Source: Diaphorobacter ruginosibacter
GTDB lineage: Bacteria; Pseudomonadota; Gammaproteobacteria; Burkholderiales; Burkholderiaceae_C
NCBI RefSeq assembly: GCF_014395975.1
Contig: NZ_CP060714.1
Span: 4,940,001-5,004,000 of the forward strand
Length of the DNA: 64,000 bases
Direction of reading: 5' to 3'
Shown piece by piece: positions 54,780 to 61,533 of this stretch. A program made the position numbers and the translations under genes. Under the pieces are notes generated by a model. That model did not search any database, was not told the origin of the DNA, and worked only from the letters and a program-made list of their open reading frames with translations. Each line of letters starts with the position of its first letter. The first letter of the stretch is position 1.

Positions 54780-54850
54780 TTGAACCACGAAAAGTATCGA
54801 ATAGCGATACCTTAAGTGGTTCAATGGCAAACTCGTCATCGAATTCGATG
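54780..54850. promoter_or_regulatory. 45-bp nested dyad and adjacent palindrome before the YiaA/B gene
   Basis: Outer arms TTGAACCAC (54780-54788) and GTGGTTCAA (54816-54824) and inner arms GTATCG (54794-54799) and CGATAC (54805-54810) share one centre at 54802. The inner 19 bp (54793-54811) repeat the XRE-gene dyad. A separate perfect 14-bp palindrome, CATCGAATTCGATG, follows at 54837-54850. No T tract follows, so an operator is more likely than a terminator. Confidence 0.6.
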
Positions 54851-54916
54851 CTGGTTGGGGGCGCGGGAGCATCATCCGTTCCGTGTTCAACAACCAGCCT
54901 TCGGGCTACCACTGAC

Positions 54917-55399
54917 ATGGCTTCCAACTCCATCATCGTCCAGCGTGATACACGTGCATGGCAAATTCAGGTCTGGGTTTCGTTCGGCATTGCGGCTTTC
55001 CTCTGCGCCACCGGTCTCGCCTATCTGCCGGGCCAGCCGCTGGAGCAGGTGTTCATGGTGATGGGATATGTGTTCTGCCTTTCCGCCACCTTCGTTCTGG
55101 CGAAGTTCGTGCGGGACCGCGAAAGCGCGCAGCGCCGCGATGCAGGCGATACACCGATGTGGCGTCTCGTGGTGTGGGGCGGCTTCGCGATCGCCATGGG
55201 CCTGACGGGCTGGGGTCTGCTGAACATGGAGATCAACGTCACCTACAAGGCCTACCTTGGCGTGAGCTGGCTCTACCTGATCACCACCGCGTTCACGCTG
55301 GCCAAGATGCTGCGCGACCGCCAGGAAGCCGATGTGGCCGAGGCCCGTATCCAGATGCGCCGCGAGGCCACCCAGACGGCAGCGGTGCAGCCGGAATGA
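54917..55399 (+). CDS. YiaA/YiaB two-helix domain membrane protein
   Basis: The product is 160 aa from MASNSIIVQRDTRAW. It has two helical pairs (WVSFGIAAFLCATGLAYL with VFMVMGYVFCLSATFVLAKF, and VVWGGFAIAMGLTGWGLLNM with YLGVSWLYLITTAFTLAKML), the YiaA/B pattern. Function is unknown; it is an inner-membrane protein. The frame is open upstream to 54824, but the chosen start matches the family. A dense group of dyads lies 67-137 bases upstream. Confidence 0.82.
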   Translation: MASNSIIVQRDTRAWQIQVWVSFGIAAFLCATGLAYLPGQPLEQVFMVMGYVFCLSATFVLAKFVRDRESAQRRDAGDTPMWRLVVWGGFAIAMGLTGWGLLNMEINVTYKAYLGVSWLYLITTAFTLAKMLRDRQEADVAEARIQMRREATQTAAVQPE

Positions 55400-55479
55400 T
55401 CCAGGCCTGACCTCCTTCACCCTCGAGTCGATTATTTGAAACTGCAGCGCGATCGACGCGCTGCTTCGGGAGAAAAGAA

Positions 55480-55944
55480 ATGCGTACCTCCATTCGTCAA
55501 GTGCTTGCCCGATTCACGCTGGCGGCCGGTGTTCTGGCTGCCGCGGCCCTGCCGGTCCAGGCACGGGCGCAGAGCGATGCCTCGCTGGCGCTCTCGATGA
55601 TGCCCGTGGCATCCGTCATCGTCGGTGTCGGCGCCAGTGGCGCGGCCGCTGGTGCGGTGGTGGCGATTCCGGTGGCGCTGTCGGTCGGTGGCGCCACGCT
55701 GGTGGTGAAGGCCGTGGAGGCTTCCGCGATCGGCACCGTCTATCTGCTGGAGCGTGCATCGGACGGCGCGCAGGCCAGCATCGAAGTGGCCGGCAAGGGC
55801 TCGCGTGCCGTGGTGCACGGCGTGGGCACTGCCGTGGAGTGCAGCCTGGTGACCGGCGGCGTGGTGCTGTCCGTGGCCGGCGCGGTGATCGCCTTCATCC
55901 CCGATGCGATCGGCCAGGCGCTGCTCTACAACGAACGTCTGTGA
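55480..55944 (+). CDS. exported Ala/Gly/Val-rich protein of unknown function
   Basis: The 154-aa product has a signal peptide (LARFTLAAGVLAAAALPVQA ending ARAQ). The mature part is mostly small and hydrophobic residues (VASVIVGVGASGAAAGAVVA, GVVLSVAGAVIAF), perhaps two membrane-associated helices. One Cys lies near the middle (VECSLV). I do not recognise a family. ggagaaaag lies before the start. The DUF2145 gene follows after 19 bases and is also exported, so the pair is probably one operon with a shared envelope role. Confidence 0.72.
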   Translation: MRTSIRQVLARFTLAAGVLAAAALPVQARAQSDASLALSMMPVASVIVGVGASGAAAGAVVAIPVALSVGGATLVVKAVEASAIGTVYLLERASDGAQASIEVAGKGSRAVVHGVGTAVECSLVTGGVVLSVAGAVIAFIPDAIGQALLYNERL

Positions 55945-55963
55945 TCCCCGGGAGCGCAACGCC

Positions 55964-56776
55964 ATGACGACGAAGACATCGAAGGTATCGAAGGCATCCC
56001 TGCTGCTCGCCCTTGCGGCGACGGCCCTCGCCGCGACGGGCGCGGCCCATGCGGGCCGCTCCTGCGAGCAGAAGCCTCCCAACGTGCAGACCGTGAAGCA
56101 GGGCATGGCGCTGGCCGCGCAGACCGCCAAGGTGCTGGATGCGAGCGGCGCCAAGGTGGTGCTGCTGGGCCGCGCGGGGCAGGACCTGGGCAAGTACCGC
56201 CTGCGCTACTCGCACTTCGGCTGGGCCTACAAGACGCCCGAAGGAGCCTGGCGCGTCGACCACAAGCTCAACGAATGCGGCACGGCGGTGTCGCACCTGT
56301 ACCGCCAGGGCCTGGGGGAATTCTTCCTGGACGATCTCTTCCGCTACGAGGCCGTCTGGATGGTGCCCACGCCCGAGGTGCAGGAGCGCCTGCTGGCGGT
56401 GCTTGGCGACCGCGGCAAGCTGACGGCGCTGCACGAGCGCTCCTACAGCATGGTCAGCTACGTGTGGGGAACCAAGTACCAGCAGTCCAACCAGTGGGCG
56501 CTGGAGACACTGGCCGAGGCCATGGAGCCCGGCGTGCGCAACCGCGAGCAGGCGCAGGCCTGGCTCAAGTTCAAGGGCTATGAGCCGTCGGTGCTGAAGG
56601 TCGGAGCGCTCACGCGCCTGGGCGGCCGCATGACGGCGGCCAACATCGCGTTCGACGATCACCCCAACGAGAAGCGCTTCGCCGACCGGATCGAGACGGT
56701 GACGGTGGACTCGGTGATCGAATGGATGCCGCGCGCGCAGCTGGCCGGGCCCGCGCAGCAGATCCGCATGAACTGA
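55964..56776 (+). CDS. DUF2145 exported protein
   Basis: The product is 270 aa from MTTKTSKVSK, with a signal peptide ending AHAG. The DUF2145 pattern is visible: SCEQKPPNVQTVKQGMALA, LGKYRLRYSHFGWAY, VDHKLNECGTAVSHLYRQGL and WGTKYQQSNQWALETLA. The conserved Cys, His and Asn suggest an enzyme of the NlpC/P60 or papain-like type, but this is inference. The start was chosen because it directly precedes the signal peptide. It follows the 55480 gene by 19 bases and converges on a GGDEF gene. Confidence 0.82.
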   Translation: MTTKTSKVSKASLLLALAATALAATGAAHAGRSCEQKPPNVQTVKQGMALAAQTAKVLDASGAKVVLLGRAGQDLGKYRLRYSHFGWAYKTPEGAWRVDHKLNECGTAVSHLYRQGLGEFFLDDLFRYEAVWMVPTPEVQERLLAVLGDRGKLTALHERSYSMVSYVWGTKYQQSNQWALETLAEAMEPGVRNREQAQAWLKFKGYEPSVLKVGALTRLGGRMTAANIAFDDHPNEKRFADRIETVTVDSVIEWMPRAQLAGPAQQIRMN

Positions 56777-56818
56777 TCCTCTTGGCCCGTGTGTCGCCGG
56801 TGCGCCTTGCCGCCGTGG

Positions 56819-58264
56819 TCAGGCGGCGGCGAAGGCGCGGGTCACCACGCGGTTGCGACCCGTTCCCTTGGCCTCGTACAGGGCGTAGTCGGCCTCCTTG
56901 AGCCATTGCTCGATGCGCTCGTGGCCGGGCGGCGCATTCTGGTGCACCATGCCGATGCTGGCCGTGATGTGCAGCTGCAGGTCGTCGCTGAAGGTGAAGA
57001 GCTCGCGGCGCGTGGCCTCGCAGAGGCGCTCGGCCACCTCGCGGGCCTCGGCGTGCGAGACGTTGGGCAGCAGCACCGCGAATTCCTCGCCGCCCATGCG
57101 GCCCAGCAGGTCGGCGGGCCCGAGCTGCTGCTGCACGAGCCGGGTGAAGCCGCGCAGCAGTTCGTCCCCGGCGGCATGTCCGTAGGTGTCGTTGACGCTC
57201 TTGAAGTTGTCCAGGTCGATCATCAGCACGGCGGCCGGCCGCCGCTCGCTCGCCAGGCGCTGGAGCCAGTGGGCGCATTGCTCGAGGAAGGTGTTGCGGC
57301 CCAGCACCCCGGTGAGCGCGTCGTGGCGTGCGGCATAGTTCAGCTTGTCCAGCAGCTCGTTGCGTACGGCCTGGAAGCTGGCCACCGCCAGGGGCCCCAG
57401 CGACAGCAGCGTGATGCCCAGGCGCAGCGAGACGGCATCCAGCATGTGGTCGGGCGTGTAGATGATGAGGCCGAGCGAGGCGGTGTACAGCTTGGTGATG
57501 CCCACGGCGAGGCACAGCAGCGCCGTGGAGAACAGCGAGTAGCGCAACGCGCACCAGATCAGCGCGGGAACGCCGAAGACGAGCGAGCCGGGGCCGCCCA
57601 GCAGCACGGCCGCCACCTCGCTGGTGACCAGTGCAGCCAGCGGCAGAAGATGCAGCAGGCCGCGATACCCGAGCCAGGAGCCCGGGCGTGCACGCCGGAT
57701 GGCCTCGAATGATGGCGCGCTCAGCACCACGGGCAGCATCAGCATGTTGCAGATCAGTGCGCCGGTGAACCACATCACGATGGCCTTGACCATGGAGCCG
57801 CCGAAGAGATACGGTGTCGCCATGCCGCCGAGCAGCGCCTCGCCCAGGGAGGACACGATGCAGCCGCACAGCAGGTACAGCGCGGAGAGCGTGCCGCGCA
57901 GCATCACCGTGTCGCGATCAAGGCGCTTGAGGAAGACCCAGCCGGCCAGGACGCCCGCCAGATTCGCCAGCGACAGCAGGAAGGCGGCCGCCATGCCGTC
58001 GCCCATCAGCAGCGAGGACGAGACGAAGGCCCCGCCGCCCCACAGCCATGTGCCGCGGTGGTATCCCAGGCTGGGGCGGCGCAGCAGCAGGCCCAGCATC
58101 AGGGCGTTCGCCGGCCAGAACGAGGCCAGGAATTCGACCGGGCGGCTCAGCGTGCCGATCACGCAGGCGATGAAGACCGCGATGCCCAGGGCCGCGGCAG
58201 CATACGCCTCGGATTGCGCCAACGGTGCCGAGGGGGGCTTGGAATGGAGGTCGGGCATGTCCAT
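56819..58264 (-). CDS. MASE1-type membrane diguanylate cyclase (GGDEF)
   Basis: The 481-aa product has an N-terminal MASE1-like sensor region with about eight helices (residues about 20-300; early motif FWPANALMLGLLLR). A GGDEF domain follows, with signature RMGGEEF and LDNFKSVNDTYGHAAGDELL. It should make cyclic di-GMP at the membrane. The product-inhibition site before the signature, normally RxxD, reads GPAD here, so feedback inhibition is probably lost. No EAL domain is present. It stands alone, with ATG at 58264 or two codons later. Confidence 0.9.
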   Translation of the reverse strand: MDMPDLHSKPPSAPLAQSEAYAAAALGIAVFIACVIGTLSRPVEFLASFWPANALMLGLLLRRPSLGYHRGTWLWGGGAFVSSSLLMGDGMAAAFLLSLANLAGVLAGWVFLKRLDRDTVMLRGTLSALYLLCGCIVSSLGEALLGGMATPYLFGGSMVKAIVMWFTGALICNMLMLPVVLSAPSFEAIRRARPGSWLGYRGLLHLLPLAALVTSEVAAVLLGGPGSLVFGVPALIWCALRYSLFSTALLCLAVGITKLYTASLGLIIYTPDHMLDAVSLRLGITLLSLGPLAVASFQAVRNELLDKLNYAARHDALTGVLGRNTFLEQCAHWLQRLASERRPAAVLMIDLDNFKSVNDTYGHAAGDELLRGFTRLVQQQLGPADLLGRMGGEEFAVLLPNVSHAEAREVAERLCEATRRELFTFSDDLQLHITASIGMVHQNAPPGHERIEQWLKEADYALYEAKGTGRNRVVTRAFAAA

Positions 58265-58431
58265 GGCAGCGTGGAATCACAACGAAGGTGGTTGCTTCAT
58301 AGCTTACAACGGCTTGCCCGCAAAACCCATGTCAAGGATGCCGATCGAGGGTTTTCAGGAGGTGCTGATGGCATGGCGCTCCAAGAGGGCCGGCAGAGCG
58401 GGGAGCGGCCCCTGAGCCGAAACACGGGACG

Positions 58432-58460
58432 AAAAAAAAGGCCCGACGCATCGAGCCCTT
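58432..58460 (-). terminator. terminator after tgt
   Basis: On the minus strand, aagg(g)ctcga and tcgggcctt form a 9-bp stem with one bulged G and one T-G pair, followed by a run of T. It lies 31 bases after the tgt stop codon. Confidence 0.7.
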
Positions 58461-58490
58461 TCGGAGAAGAATCGACGGGGGAATCCGGGA

Positions 58491-59663
58491 TCACACCCCA
58501 CGGGCACGATCGGTCTTGAACTGTGCCCGGAACTGGGAGAAGGTGCCGGCCTCGAGCGAGGCGCGGATCTCGCTCATCAGGTTCAGGTAGTAGTGAAGGT
58601 TGTGGATGGTCGTCAGCATCGGGCCGAGCATTTCGCCGCAGCGATCCAGATGGTGCAGGTACGCCCGCGAGAAGCCTTCGCGGCCGCCGTCATCCCAGCT
58701 CACGCCGCTCGTGCCGGCGCAGGCATGGCAGGTGCAGGTGGTGTCGATGGGCCGGTGGTCGGTCTTGTGGCGCGCGTTGCGGATCTTCAGGTCGCCATGG
58801 CGCGTGAAGATCGTGCCGTTGCGCGCATTGCGCGTGGGCATGACGCAGTCGAACATGTCCACGCCGTCGGCCACGCCCTGCACCAGGTCCTCGGGCGTGC
58901 CCACGCCCATCAGGTAGCGCGGCTTGTGGGCCGGCAGCAGGTGCGGTGTGTGGGCCATGATGTCCAGCATCTCGTCCTTGGGCTCGCCGACCGAGACGCC
59001 GCCGACGGCGTAGCCGGGGAAGTCCATCTCCACCAGCGCCGCGAGCGACTCCTCGCGCAGGTTCTTGAACATGCCGCCCTGCACGATGCCGAACAGCGCA
59101 TTGGGATTTTCCAGGCGCTCGAATTCGTCCTTGGAGCGCCTGGCCCAGCGGCGGCTCATCTCCATGGACTTGCGCGCCTCGGCCTCGGTGGTCTTGTGGC
59201 CGTTGGTCTCGTAGGGCGTGCACTCGTCGAGCTGCATGACGATGTCCGAGTTCAGGATCGTCTGGATCTGCATGCTCACTTCGGGCGACATGAACAGCTT
59301 GTCGCCGTTCACCGGGCTCTGGAAATGCACGCCTTCCTCGGTGATCTTGCGCATCGCGCCGAGGCTCCAGACCTGGAAACCGCCCGAGTCGGTGAGGATG
59401 GGCTTGTTCCACTTCTCGAAGCCGTGCAGGCCGCCGAAGCTCTGCATGATGTCCAGGCCGGGGCGCATCCACAGGTGGAAGGTGTTGCCGAGGATGATCT
59501 GGGCTCCCATCTCCTCGAGGCTGCGCGGCATGACGCCCTTGACGGTGCCGTAGGTGCCCACGGGCATGAAGATGGGGGTCTGGACGACGCCGTGGTTGAG
59601 TGTGAGGCGGGCTCGGCGGGCGTGGCTTGTCGGGTCGGTTTTGAGGAGTTCGAACTGCAGCAT
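58491..59663 (-). CDS. tgt: tRNA-guanine transglycosylase
   Basis: Tgt swaps guanine 34 for preQ1 in Asp, Asn, His and Tyr tRNAs. The product is 390 aa from MLQFELLKTD; the frame is open to 59765. Catalytic motifs are LTDSGGFQVWSL, GIVQGGMF, LMGVGTPEDLV and the Asp in DMFDCVMPTRNARNG. The zinc site starts C-x-C-x2-C (CTCHAC), but the distal His (TTIHNL) is 13 residues further on than in E. coli because of the insert AGTSGVSWDDGGREGF. No queA or secDF gene lies next to it in the window. Confidence 0.97.
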   Translation of the reverse strand: MLQFELLKTDPTSHARRARLTLNHGVVQTPIFMPVGTYGTVKGVMPRSLEEMGAQIILGNTFHLWMRPGLDIMQSFGGLHGFEKWNKPILTDSGGFQVWSLGAMRKITEEGVHFQSPVNGDKLFMSPEVSMQIQTILNSDIVMQLDECTPYETNGHKTTEAEARKSMEMSRRWARRSKDEFERLENPNALFGIVQGGMFKNLREESLAALVEMDFPGYAVGGVSVGEPKDEMLDIMAHTPHLLPAHKPRYLMGVGTPEDLVQGVADGVDMFDCVMPTRNARNGTIFTRHGDLKIRNARHKTDHRPIDTTCTCHACAGTSGVSWDDGGREGFSRAYLHHLDRCGEMLGPMLTTIHNLHYYLNLMSEIRASLEAGTFSQFRAQFKTDRARGV

Positions 59664-59763
59664 GATGCCCCGATTGTCCCAGACTGCGAATACAGGATCT
59701 TTCGCAAGCGTATTTGGACGCCTACACTGGGGGCACTGACAACCCATGGTGAAGGGAAACGAC

Positions 59764-60243
59764 ATGGTACGAATTCTTGTGGCAGTGGATGGTTCGGAGT
59801 TGGCGCTGGACGCCGTGCGTCATGCCTTGACGCTCGTGGGCGAAGGGCTGAAGGCCGTGCTGGTGCTCGGCCACGTGCAGGAGGAGGCATCGTTTCTCGA
59901 GCTCGCCACACAGGGCGCCGATGCGATCGCGGAGGCCGCCGTCGAGGCCGGCAAGCACCTCACGCGGCCCGCGGAGCGCCTGGTGCGCGAGGCCAGCGTG
60001 CCGTTCGAGACCGAGATCGTGCTGGGGTCTCCCGCATCGGCACTGTGCGATCTGGCCGAGTCGCAGGGATGCGACTTCATCGTCATGGGAGCCCGCGGGC
60101 TCGGCGCCATGCGGGCCGCGGTGATGGGGTCGGTGTCGCTGGCGGTGGTGCAGCACAGCACCTTGCCCGTGCTGGTCGTCAAGCACCGCGAAGCATCGGA
60201 GGCCGACGAGATGGATGAGGACGCCCAGGACACGCAGGCCTGA
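59764..60243 (+). CDS. universal stress protein (UspA family)
   Basis: The product is 159 aa from MVRILVAVDG with gaaggga upstream; an ATG six codons earlier is possible. The ATP-binding pattern G-x2-G-x9-G-S/T is present in MGARGLGAMRAAVMGSVS, so it belongs to the ATP-binding subgroup. The C-terminus is acidic (DEMDEDAQ). It is cytoplasmic and linked to stress survival in general; the specific trigger is not known. It is divergent from tgt. Confidence 0.92.
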   Translation: MVRILVAVDGSELALDAVRHALTLVGEGLKAVLVLGHVQEEASFLELATQGADAIAEAAVEAGKHLTRPAERLVREASVPFETEIVLGSPASALCDLAESQGCDFIVMGARGLGAMRAAVMGSVSLAVVQHSTLPVLVVKHREASEADEMDEDAQDTQA

Positions 60244-60280
60244 GACCGTACGCGGTACGTCACGCGGCCATCACCCGGGA

Positions 60281-60673
60281 TCAGGCGGCCTTGCGCATGC
60301 CCTCGTCGTGGAAGCCGCGCTGGAACTTGCCGTGCGGCAGGCTGCCGATGCGCTGGAAGGTCCGGCGGCAGTAGATGCGGCTCCACAGGCATTTGTTGAG
60401 TTCGTCCACGGGCCAGGGGCCCGAGACCACCACGAGGTCGTTGGCACGGTCGAACTCGCCCGCCGCGCGCAGGCGCCGGCGTGTGTGGGCCGCCCAGGAC
60501 TGGATCCGTGCGGGAGCTCCGTGTTCGTGGATCTCTCCGGTGCTGCGGTTGAATGCCACCGCGACGGTGTCGGTCTGGAGACGGTAGCGGCGCTCGCCGG
60601 TGACGGCGCTGGGCTCGTCGCGCAGATCGTAGAGATAGTAGCTGCCGGCCTTGAGCTGGTACTGCAGATCCAT
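60281..60673 (-). CDS. conserved-looking protein of unknown function
   Basis: The product is 130 aa from MDLQYQLKAGSYYLYDLRD, with ggagga 7 to 12 bases upstream. The frame continues upstream to 60979, but that part overlaps the marR end and has no protein-like character. The protein is rich in Arg and aromatic residues, with segments AVAFNRSTGEIHEHGAPARI and VVVSGPWPVDELNKCLW. It has two Cys, no signal peptide and no membrane helix. I recognise no family. Codon use and the ribosome-binding site argue that it is real. Confidence 0.65.
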   Translation of the reverse strand: MDLQYQLKAGSYYLYDLRDEPSAVTGERRYRLQTDTVAVAFNRSTGEIHEHGAPARIQSWAAHTRRRLRAAGEFDRANDLVVVSGPWPVDELNKCLWSRIYCRRTFQRIGSLPHGKFQRGFHDEGMRKAA

Positions 60674-60861
60674 GGCGGAATCCTCCGGGCTGAGAGAAGT
60701 AGCGACAGTTGTGCGCCGAAAGGCGTCATCCTGCGGCCAGCCTGCGGCGGCCCTGCTTCCTCTATCCATAACGCCTGTACCAGCGCGAGAAACGCTACGC
60801 ATTGTGTAGCGATGCACGGCCGTTGGCAAGCGGCCGGCCGGCAAAGTGTCAGGTACCGGCG

Positions 60862-61392
60862 TCAGGCGCCGCTGCCCTGGTCCGTGGCGCGGTCGAGCAC
60901 CTCGCGCAACTGGCCGAGCTGCGCATAGAGCTCGCGCGCACCGGCCGCACCCAGCGGCGCGAATAACTGCTCCAGCCACTTCTCGTGCTCCGCGGCCATG
61001 GTGTCGAACTGGCGCACGCCCTGGGGGGTGAGCCGCACGATCATCGAGCGCCGGTCATTCGGGTCGGCCACGCGCTCCACCCAGCCTTCGGCGACGAGCT
61101 GATCGGTCAGGCCCGTGACATTGCCTCCGGTCACCATCAGGTATTCCGACAGTGTCTTCATGCGCAGGCCCTCGGGAAACCTGCTGAGCTGAGCGAGGTA
61201 GTCGAAGCGCGAGAGCGTGGTGCCGAATTGCGCCTGCAGATGGCTGCGGATCGTCTGCTCGATCTGCGTGCTGCAGGTGAGCAGCCGCAGCCACAGGCGC
61301 ACGGCCTGGTGGTCGTCATGCGACAGGCCGGCCTCGCGGCCCGGGCGATCGGCGATGGCGGGTGCGGGAGTGTCGCGTGGGGATAGGGCCAT
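60862..61392 (-). CDS. MarR-family transcriptional regulator
   Basis: The 176-aa product has a winged helix-turn-helix: LSRFDYLAQLSRFPEGLRMK, LSEYLMVTGGNVTGLTDQL and the wing DPNDRRSMIVRLT. The N-terminal helix region is long. It is divergent from the aryl-CoA hydroxylase gene across 141 bases with nested dyads. MarR proteins of this kind often respond to aromatic acids or their CoA esters, which fits the neighbour. Confidence 0.92.
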   Translation of the reverse strand: MALSPRDTPAPAIADRPGREAGLSHDDHQAVRLWLRLLTCSTQIEQTIRSHLQAQFGTTLSRFDYLAQLSRFPEGLRMKTLSEYLMVTGGNVTGLTDQLVAEGWVERVADPNDRRSMIVRLTPQGVRQFDTMAAEHEKWLEQLFAPLGAAGARELYAQLGQLREVLDRATDQGSGA

Positions 61393-61473
61393 GGTCGGAG
61401 GACGTTCGATGGAGGAGGGAAATGCAAATTGCCAATGCGGCTTCGCGGTCTCTCAGGGTTTTTTCGGATTCTA

Positions 61474-61517
61474 GCAAATCATTGAAAACTAAATAATTTA
61501 GTTCTAAAGCAATTTGC
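61474..61517. promoter_or_regulatory. nested dyad operator between marR and the aryl-CoA enzyme gene
   Basis: A perfect 17-base palindrome, AACTAAAT-A-ATTTAGTT (61487-61503), lies inside outer arms GCAAAT (61474-61479) and ATTTGC (61512-61517). It lies 17 bases upstream of the ATG at 61534, a typical place for MarR repression. Confidence 0.72.
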
Positions 61518-61533
61518 TGCACGGACCGTTGCC

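Noticed and set aside
58593..60218. 541-aa + strand frame across tgt and the stress-protein gene
   Set aside because: It crosses two well-supported genes in other frames and shows no domain.
60674..60979. N-terminal extension of the 60281 gene
   Set aside because: It overlaps the marR end, lacks protein-like composition, and the inner ATG has ggagga upstream.
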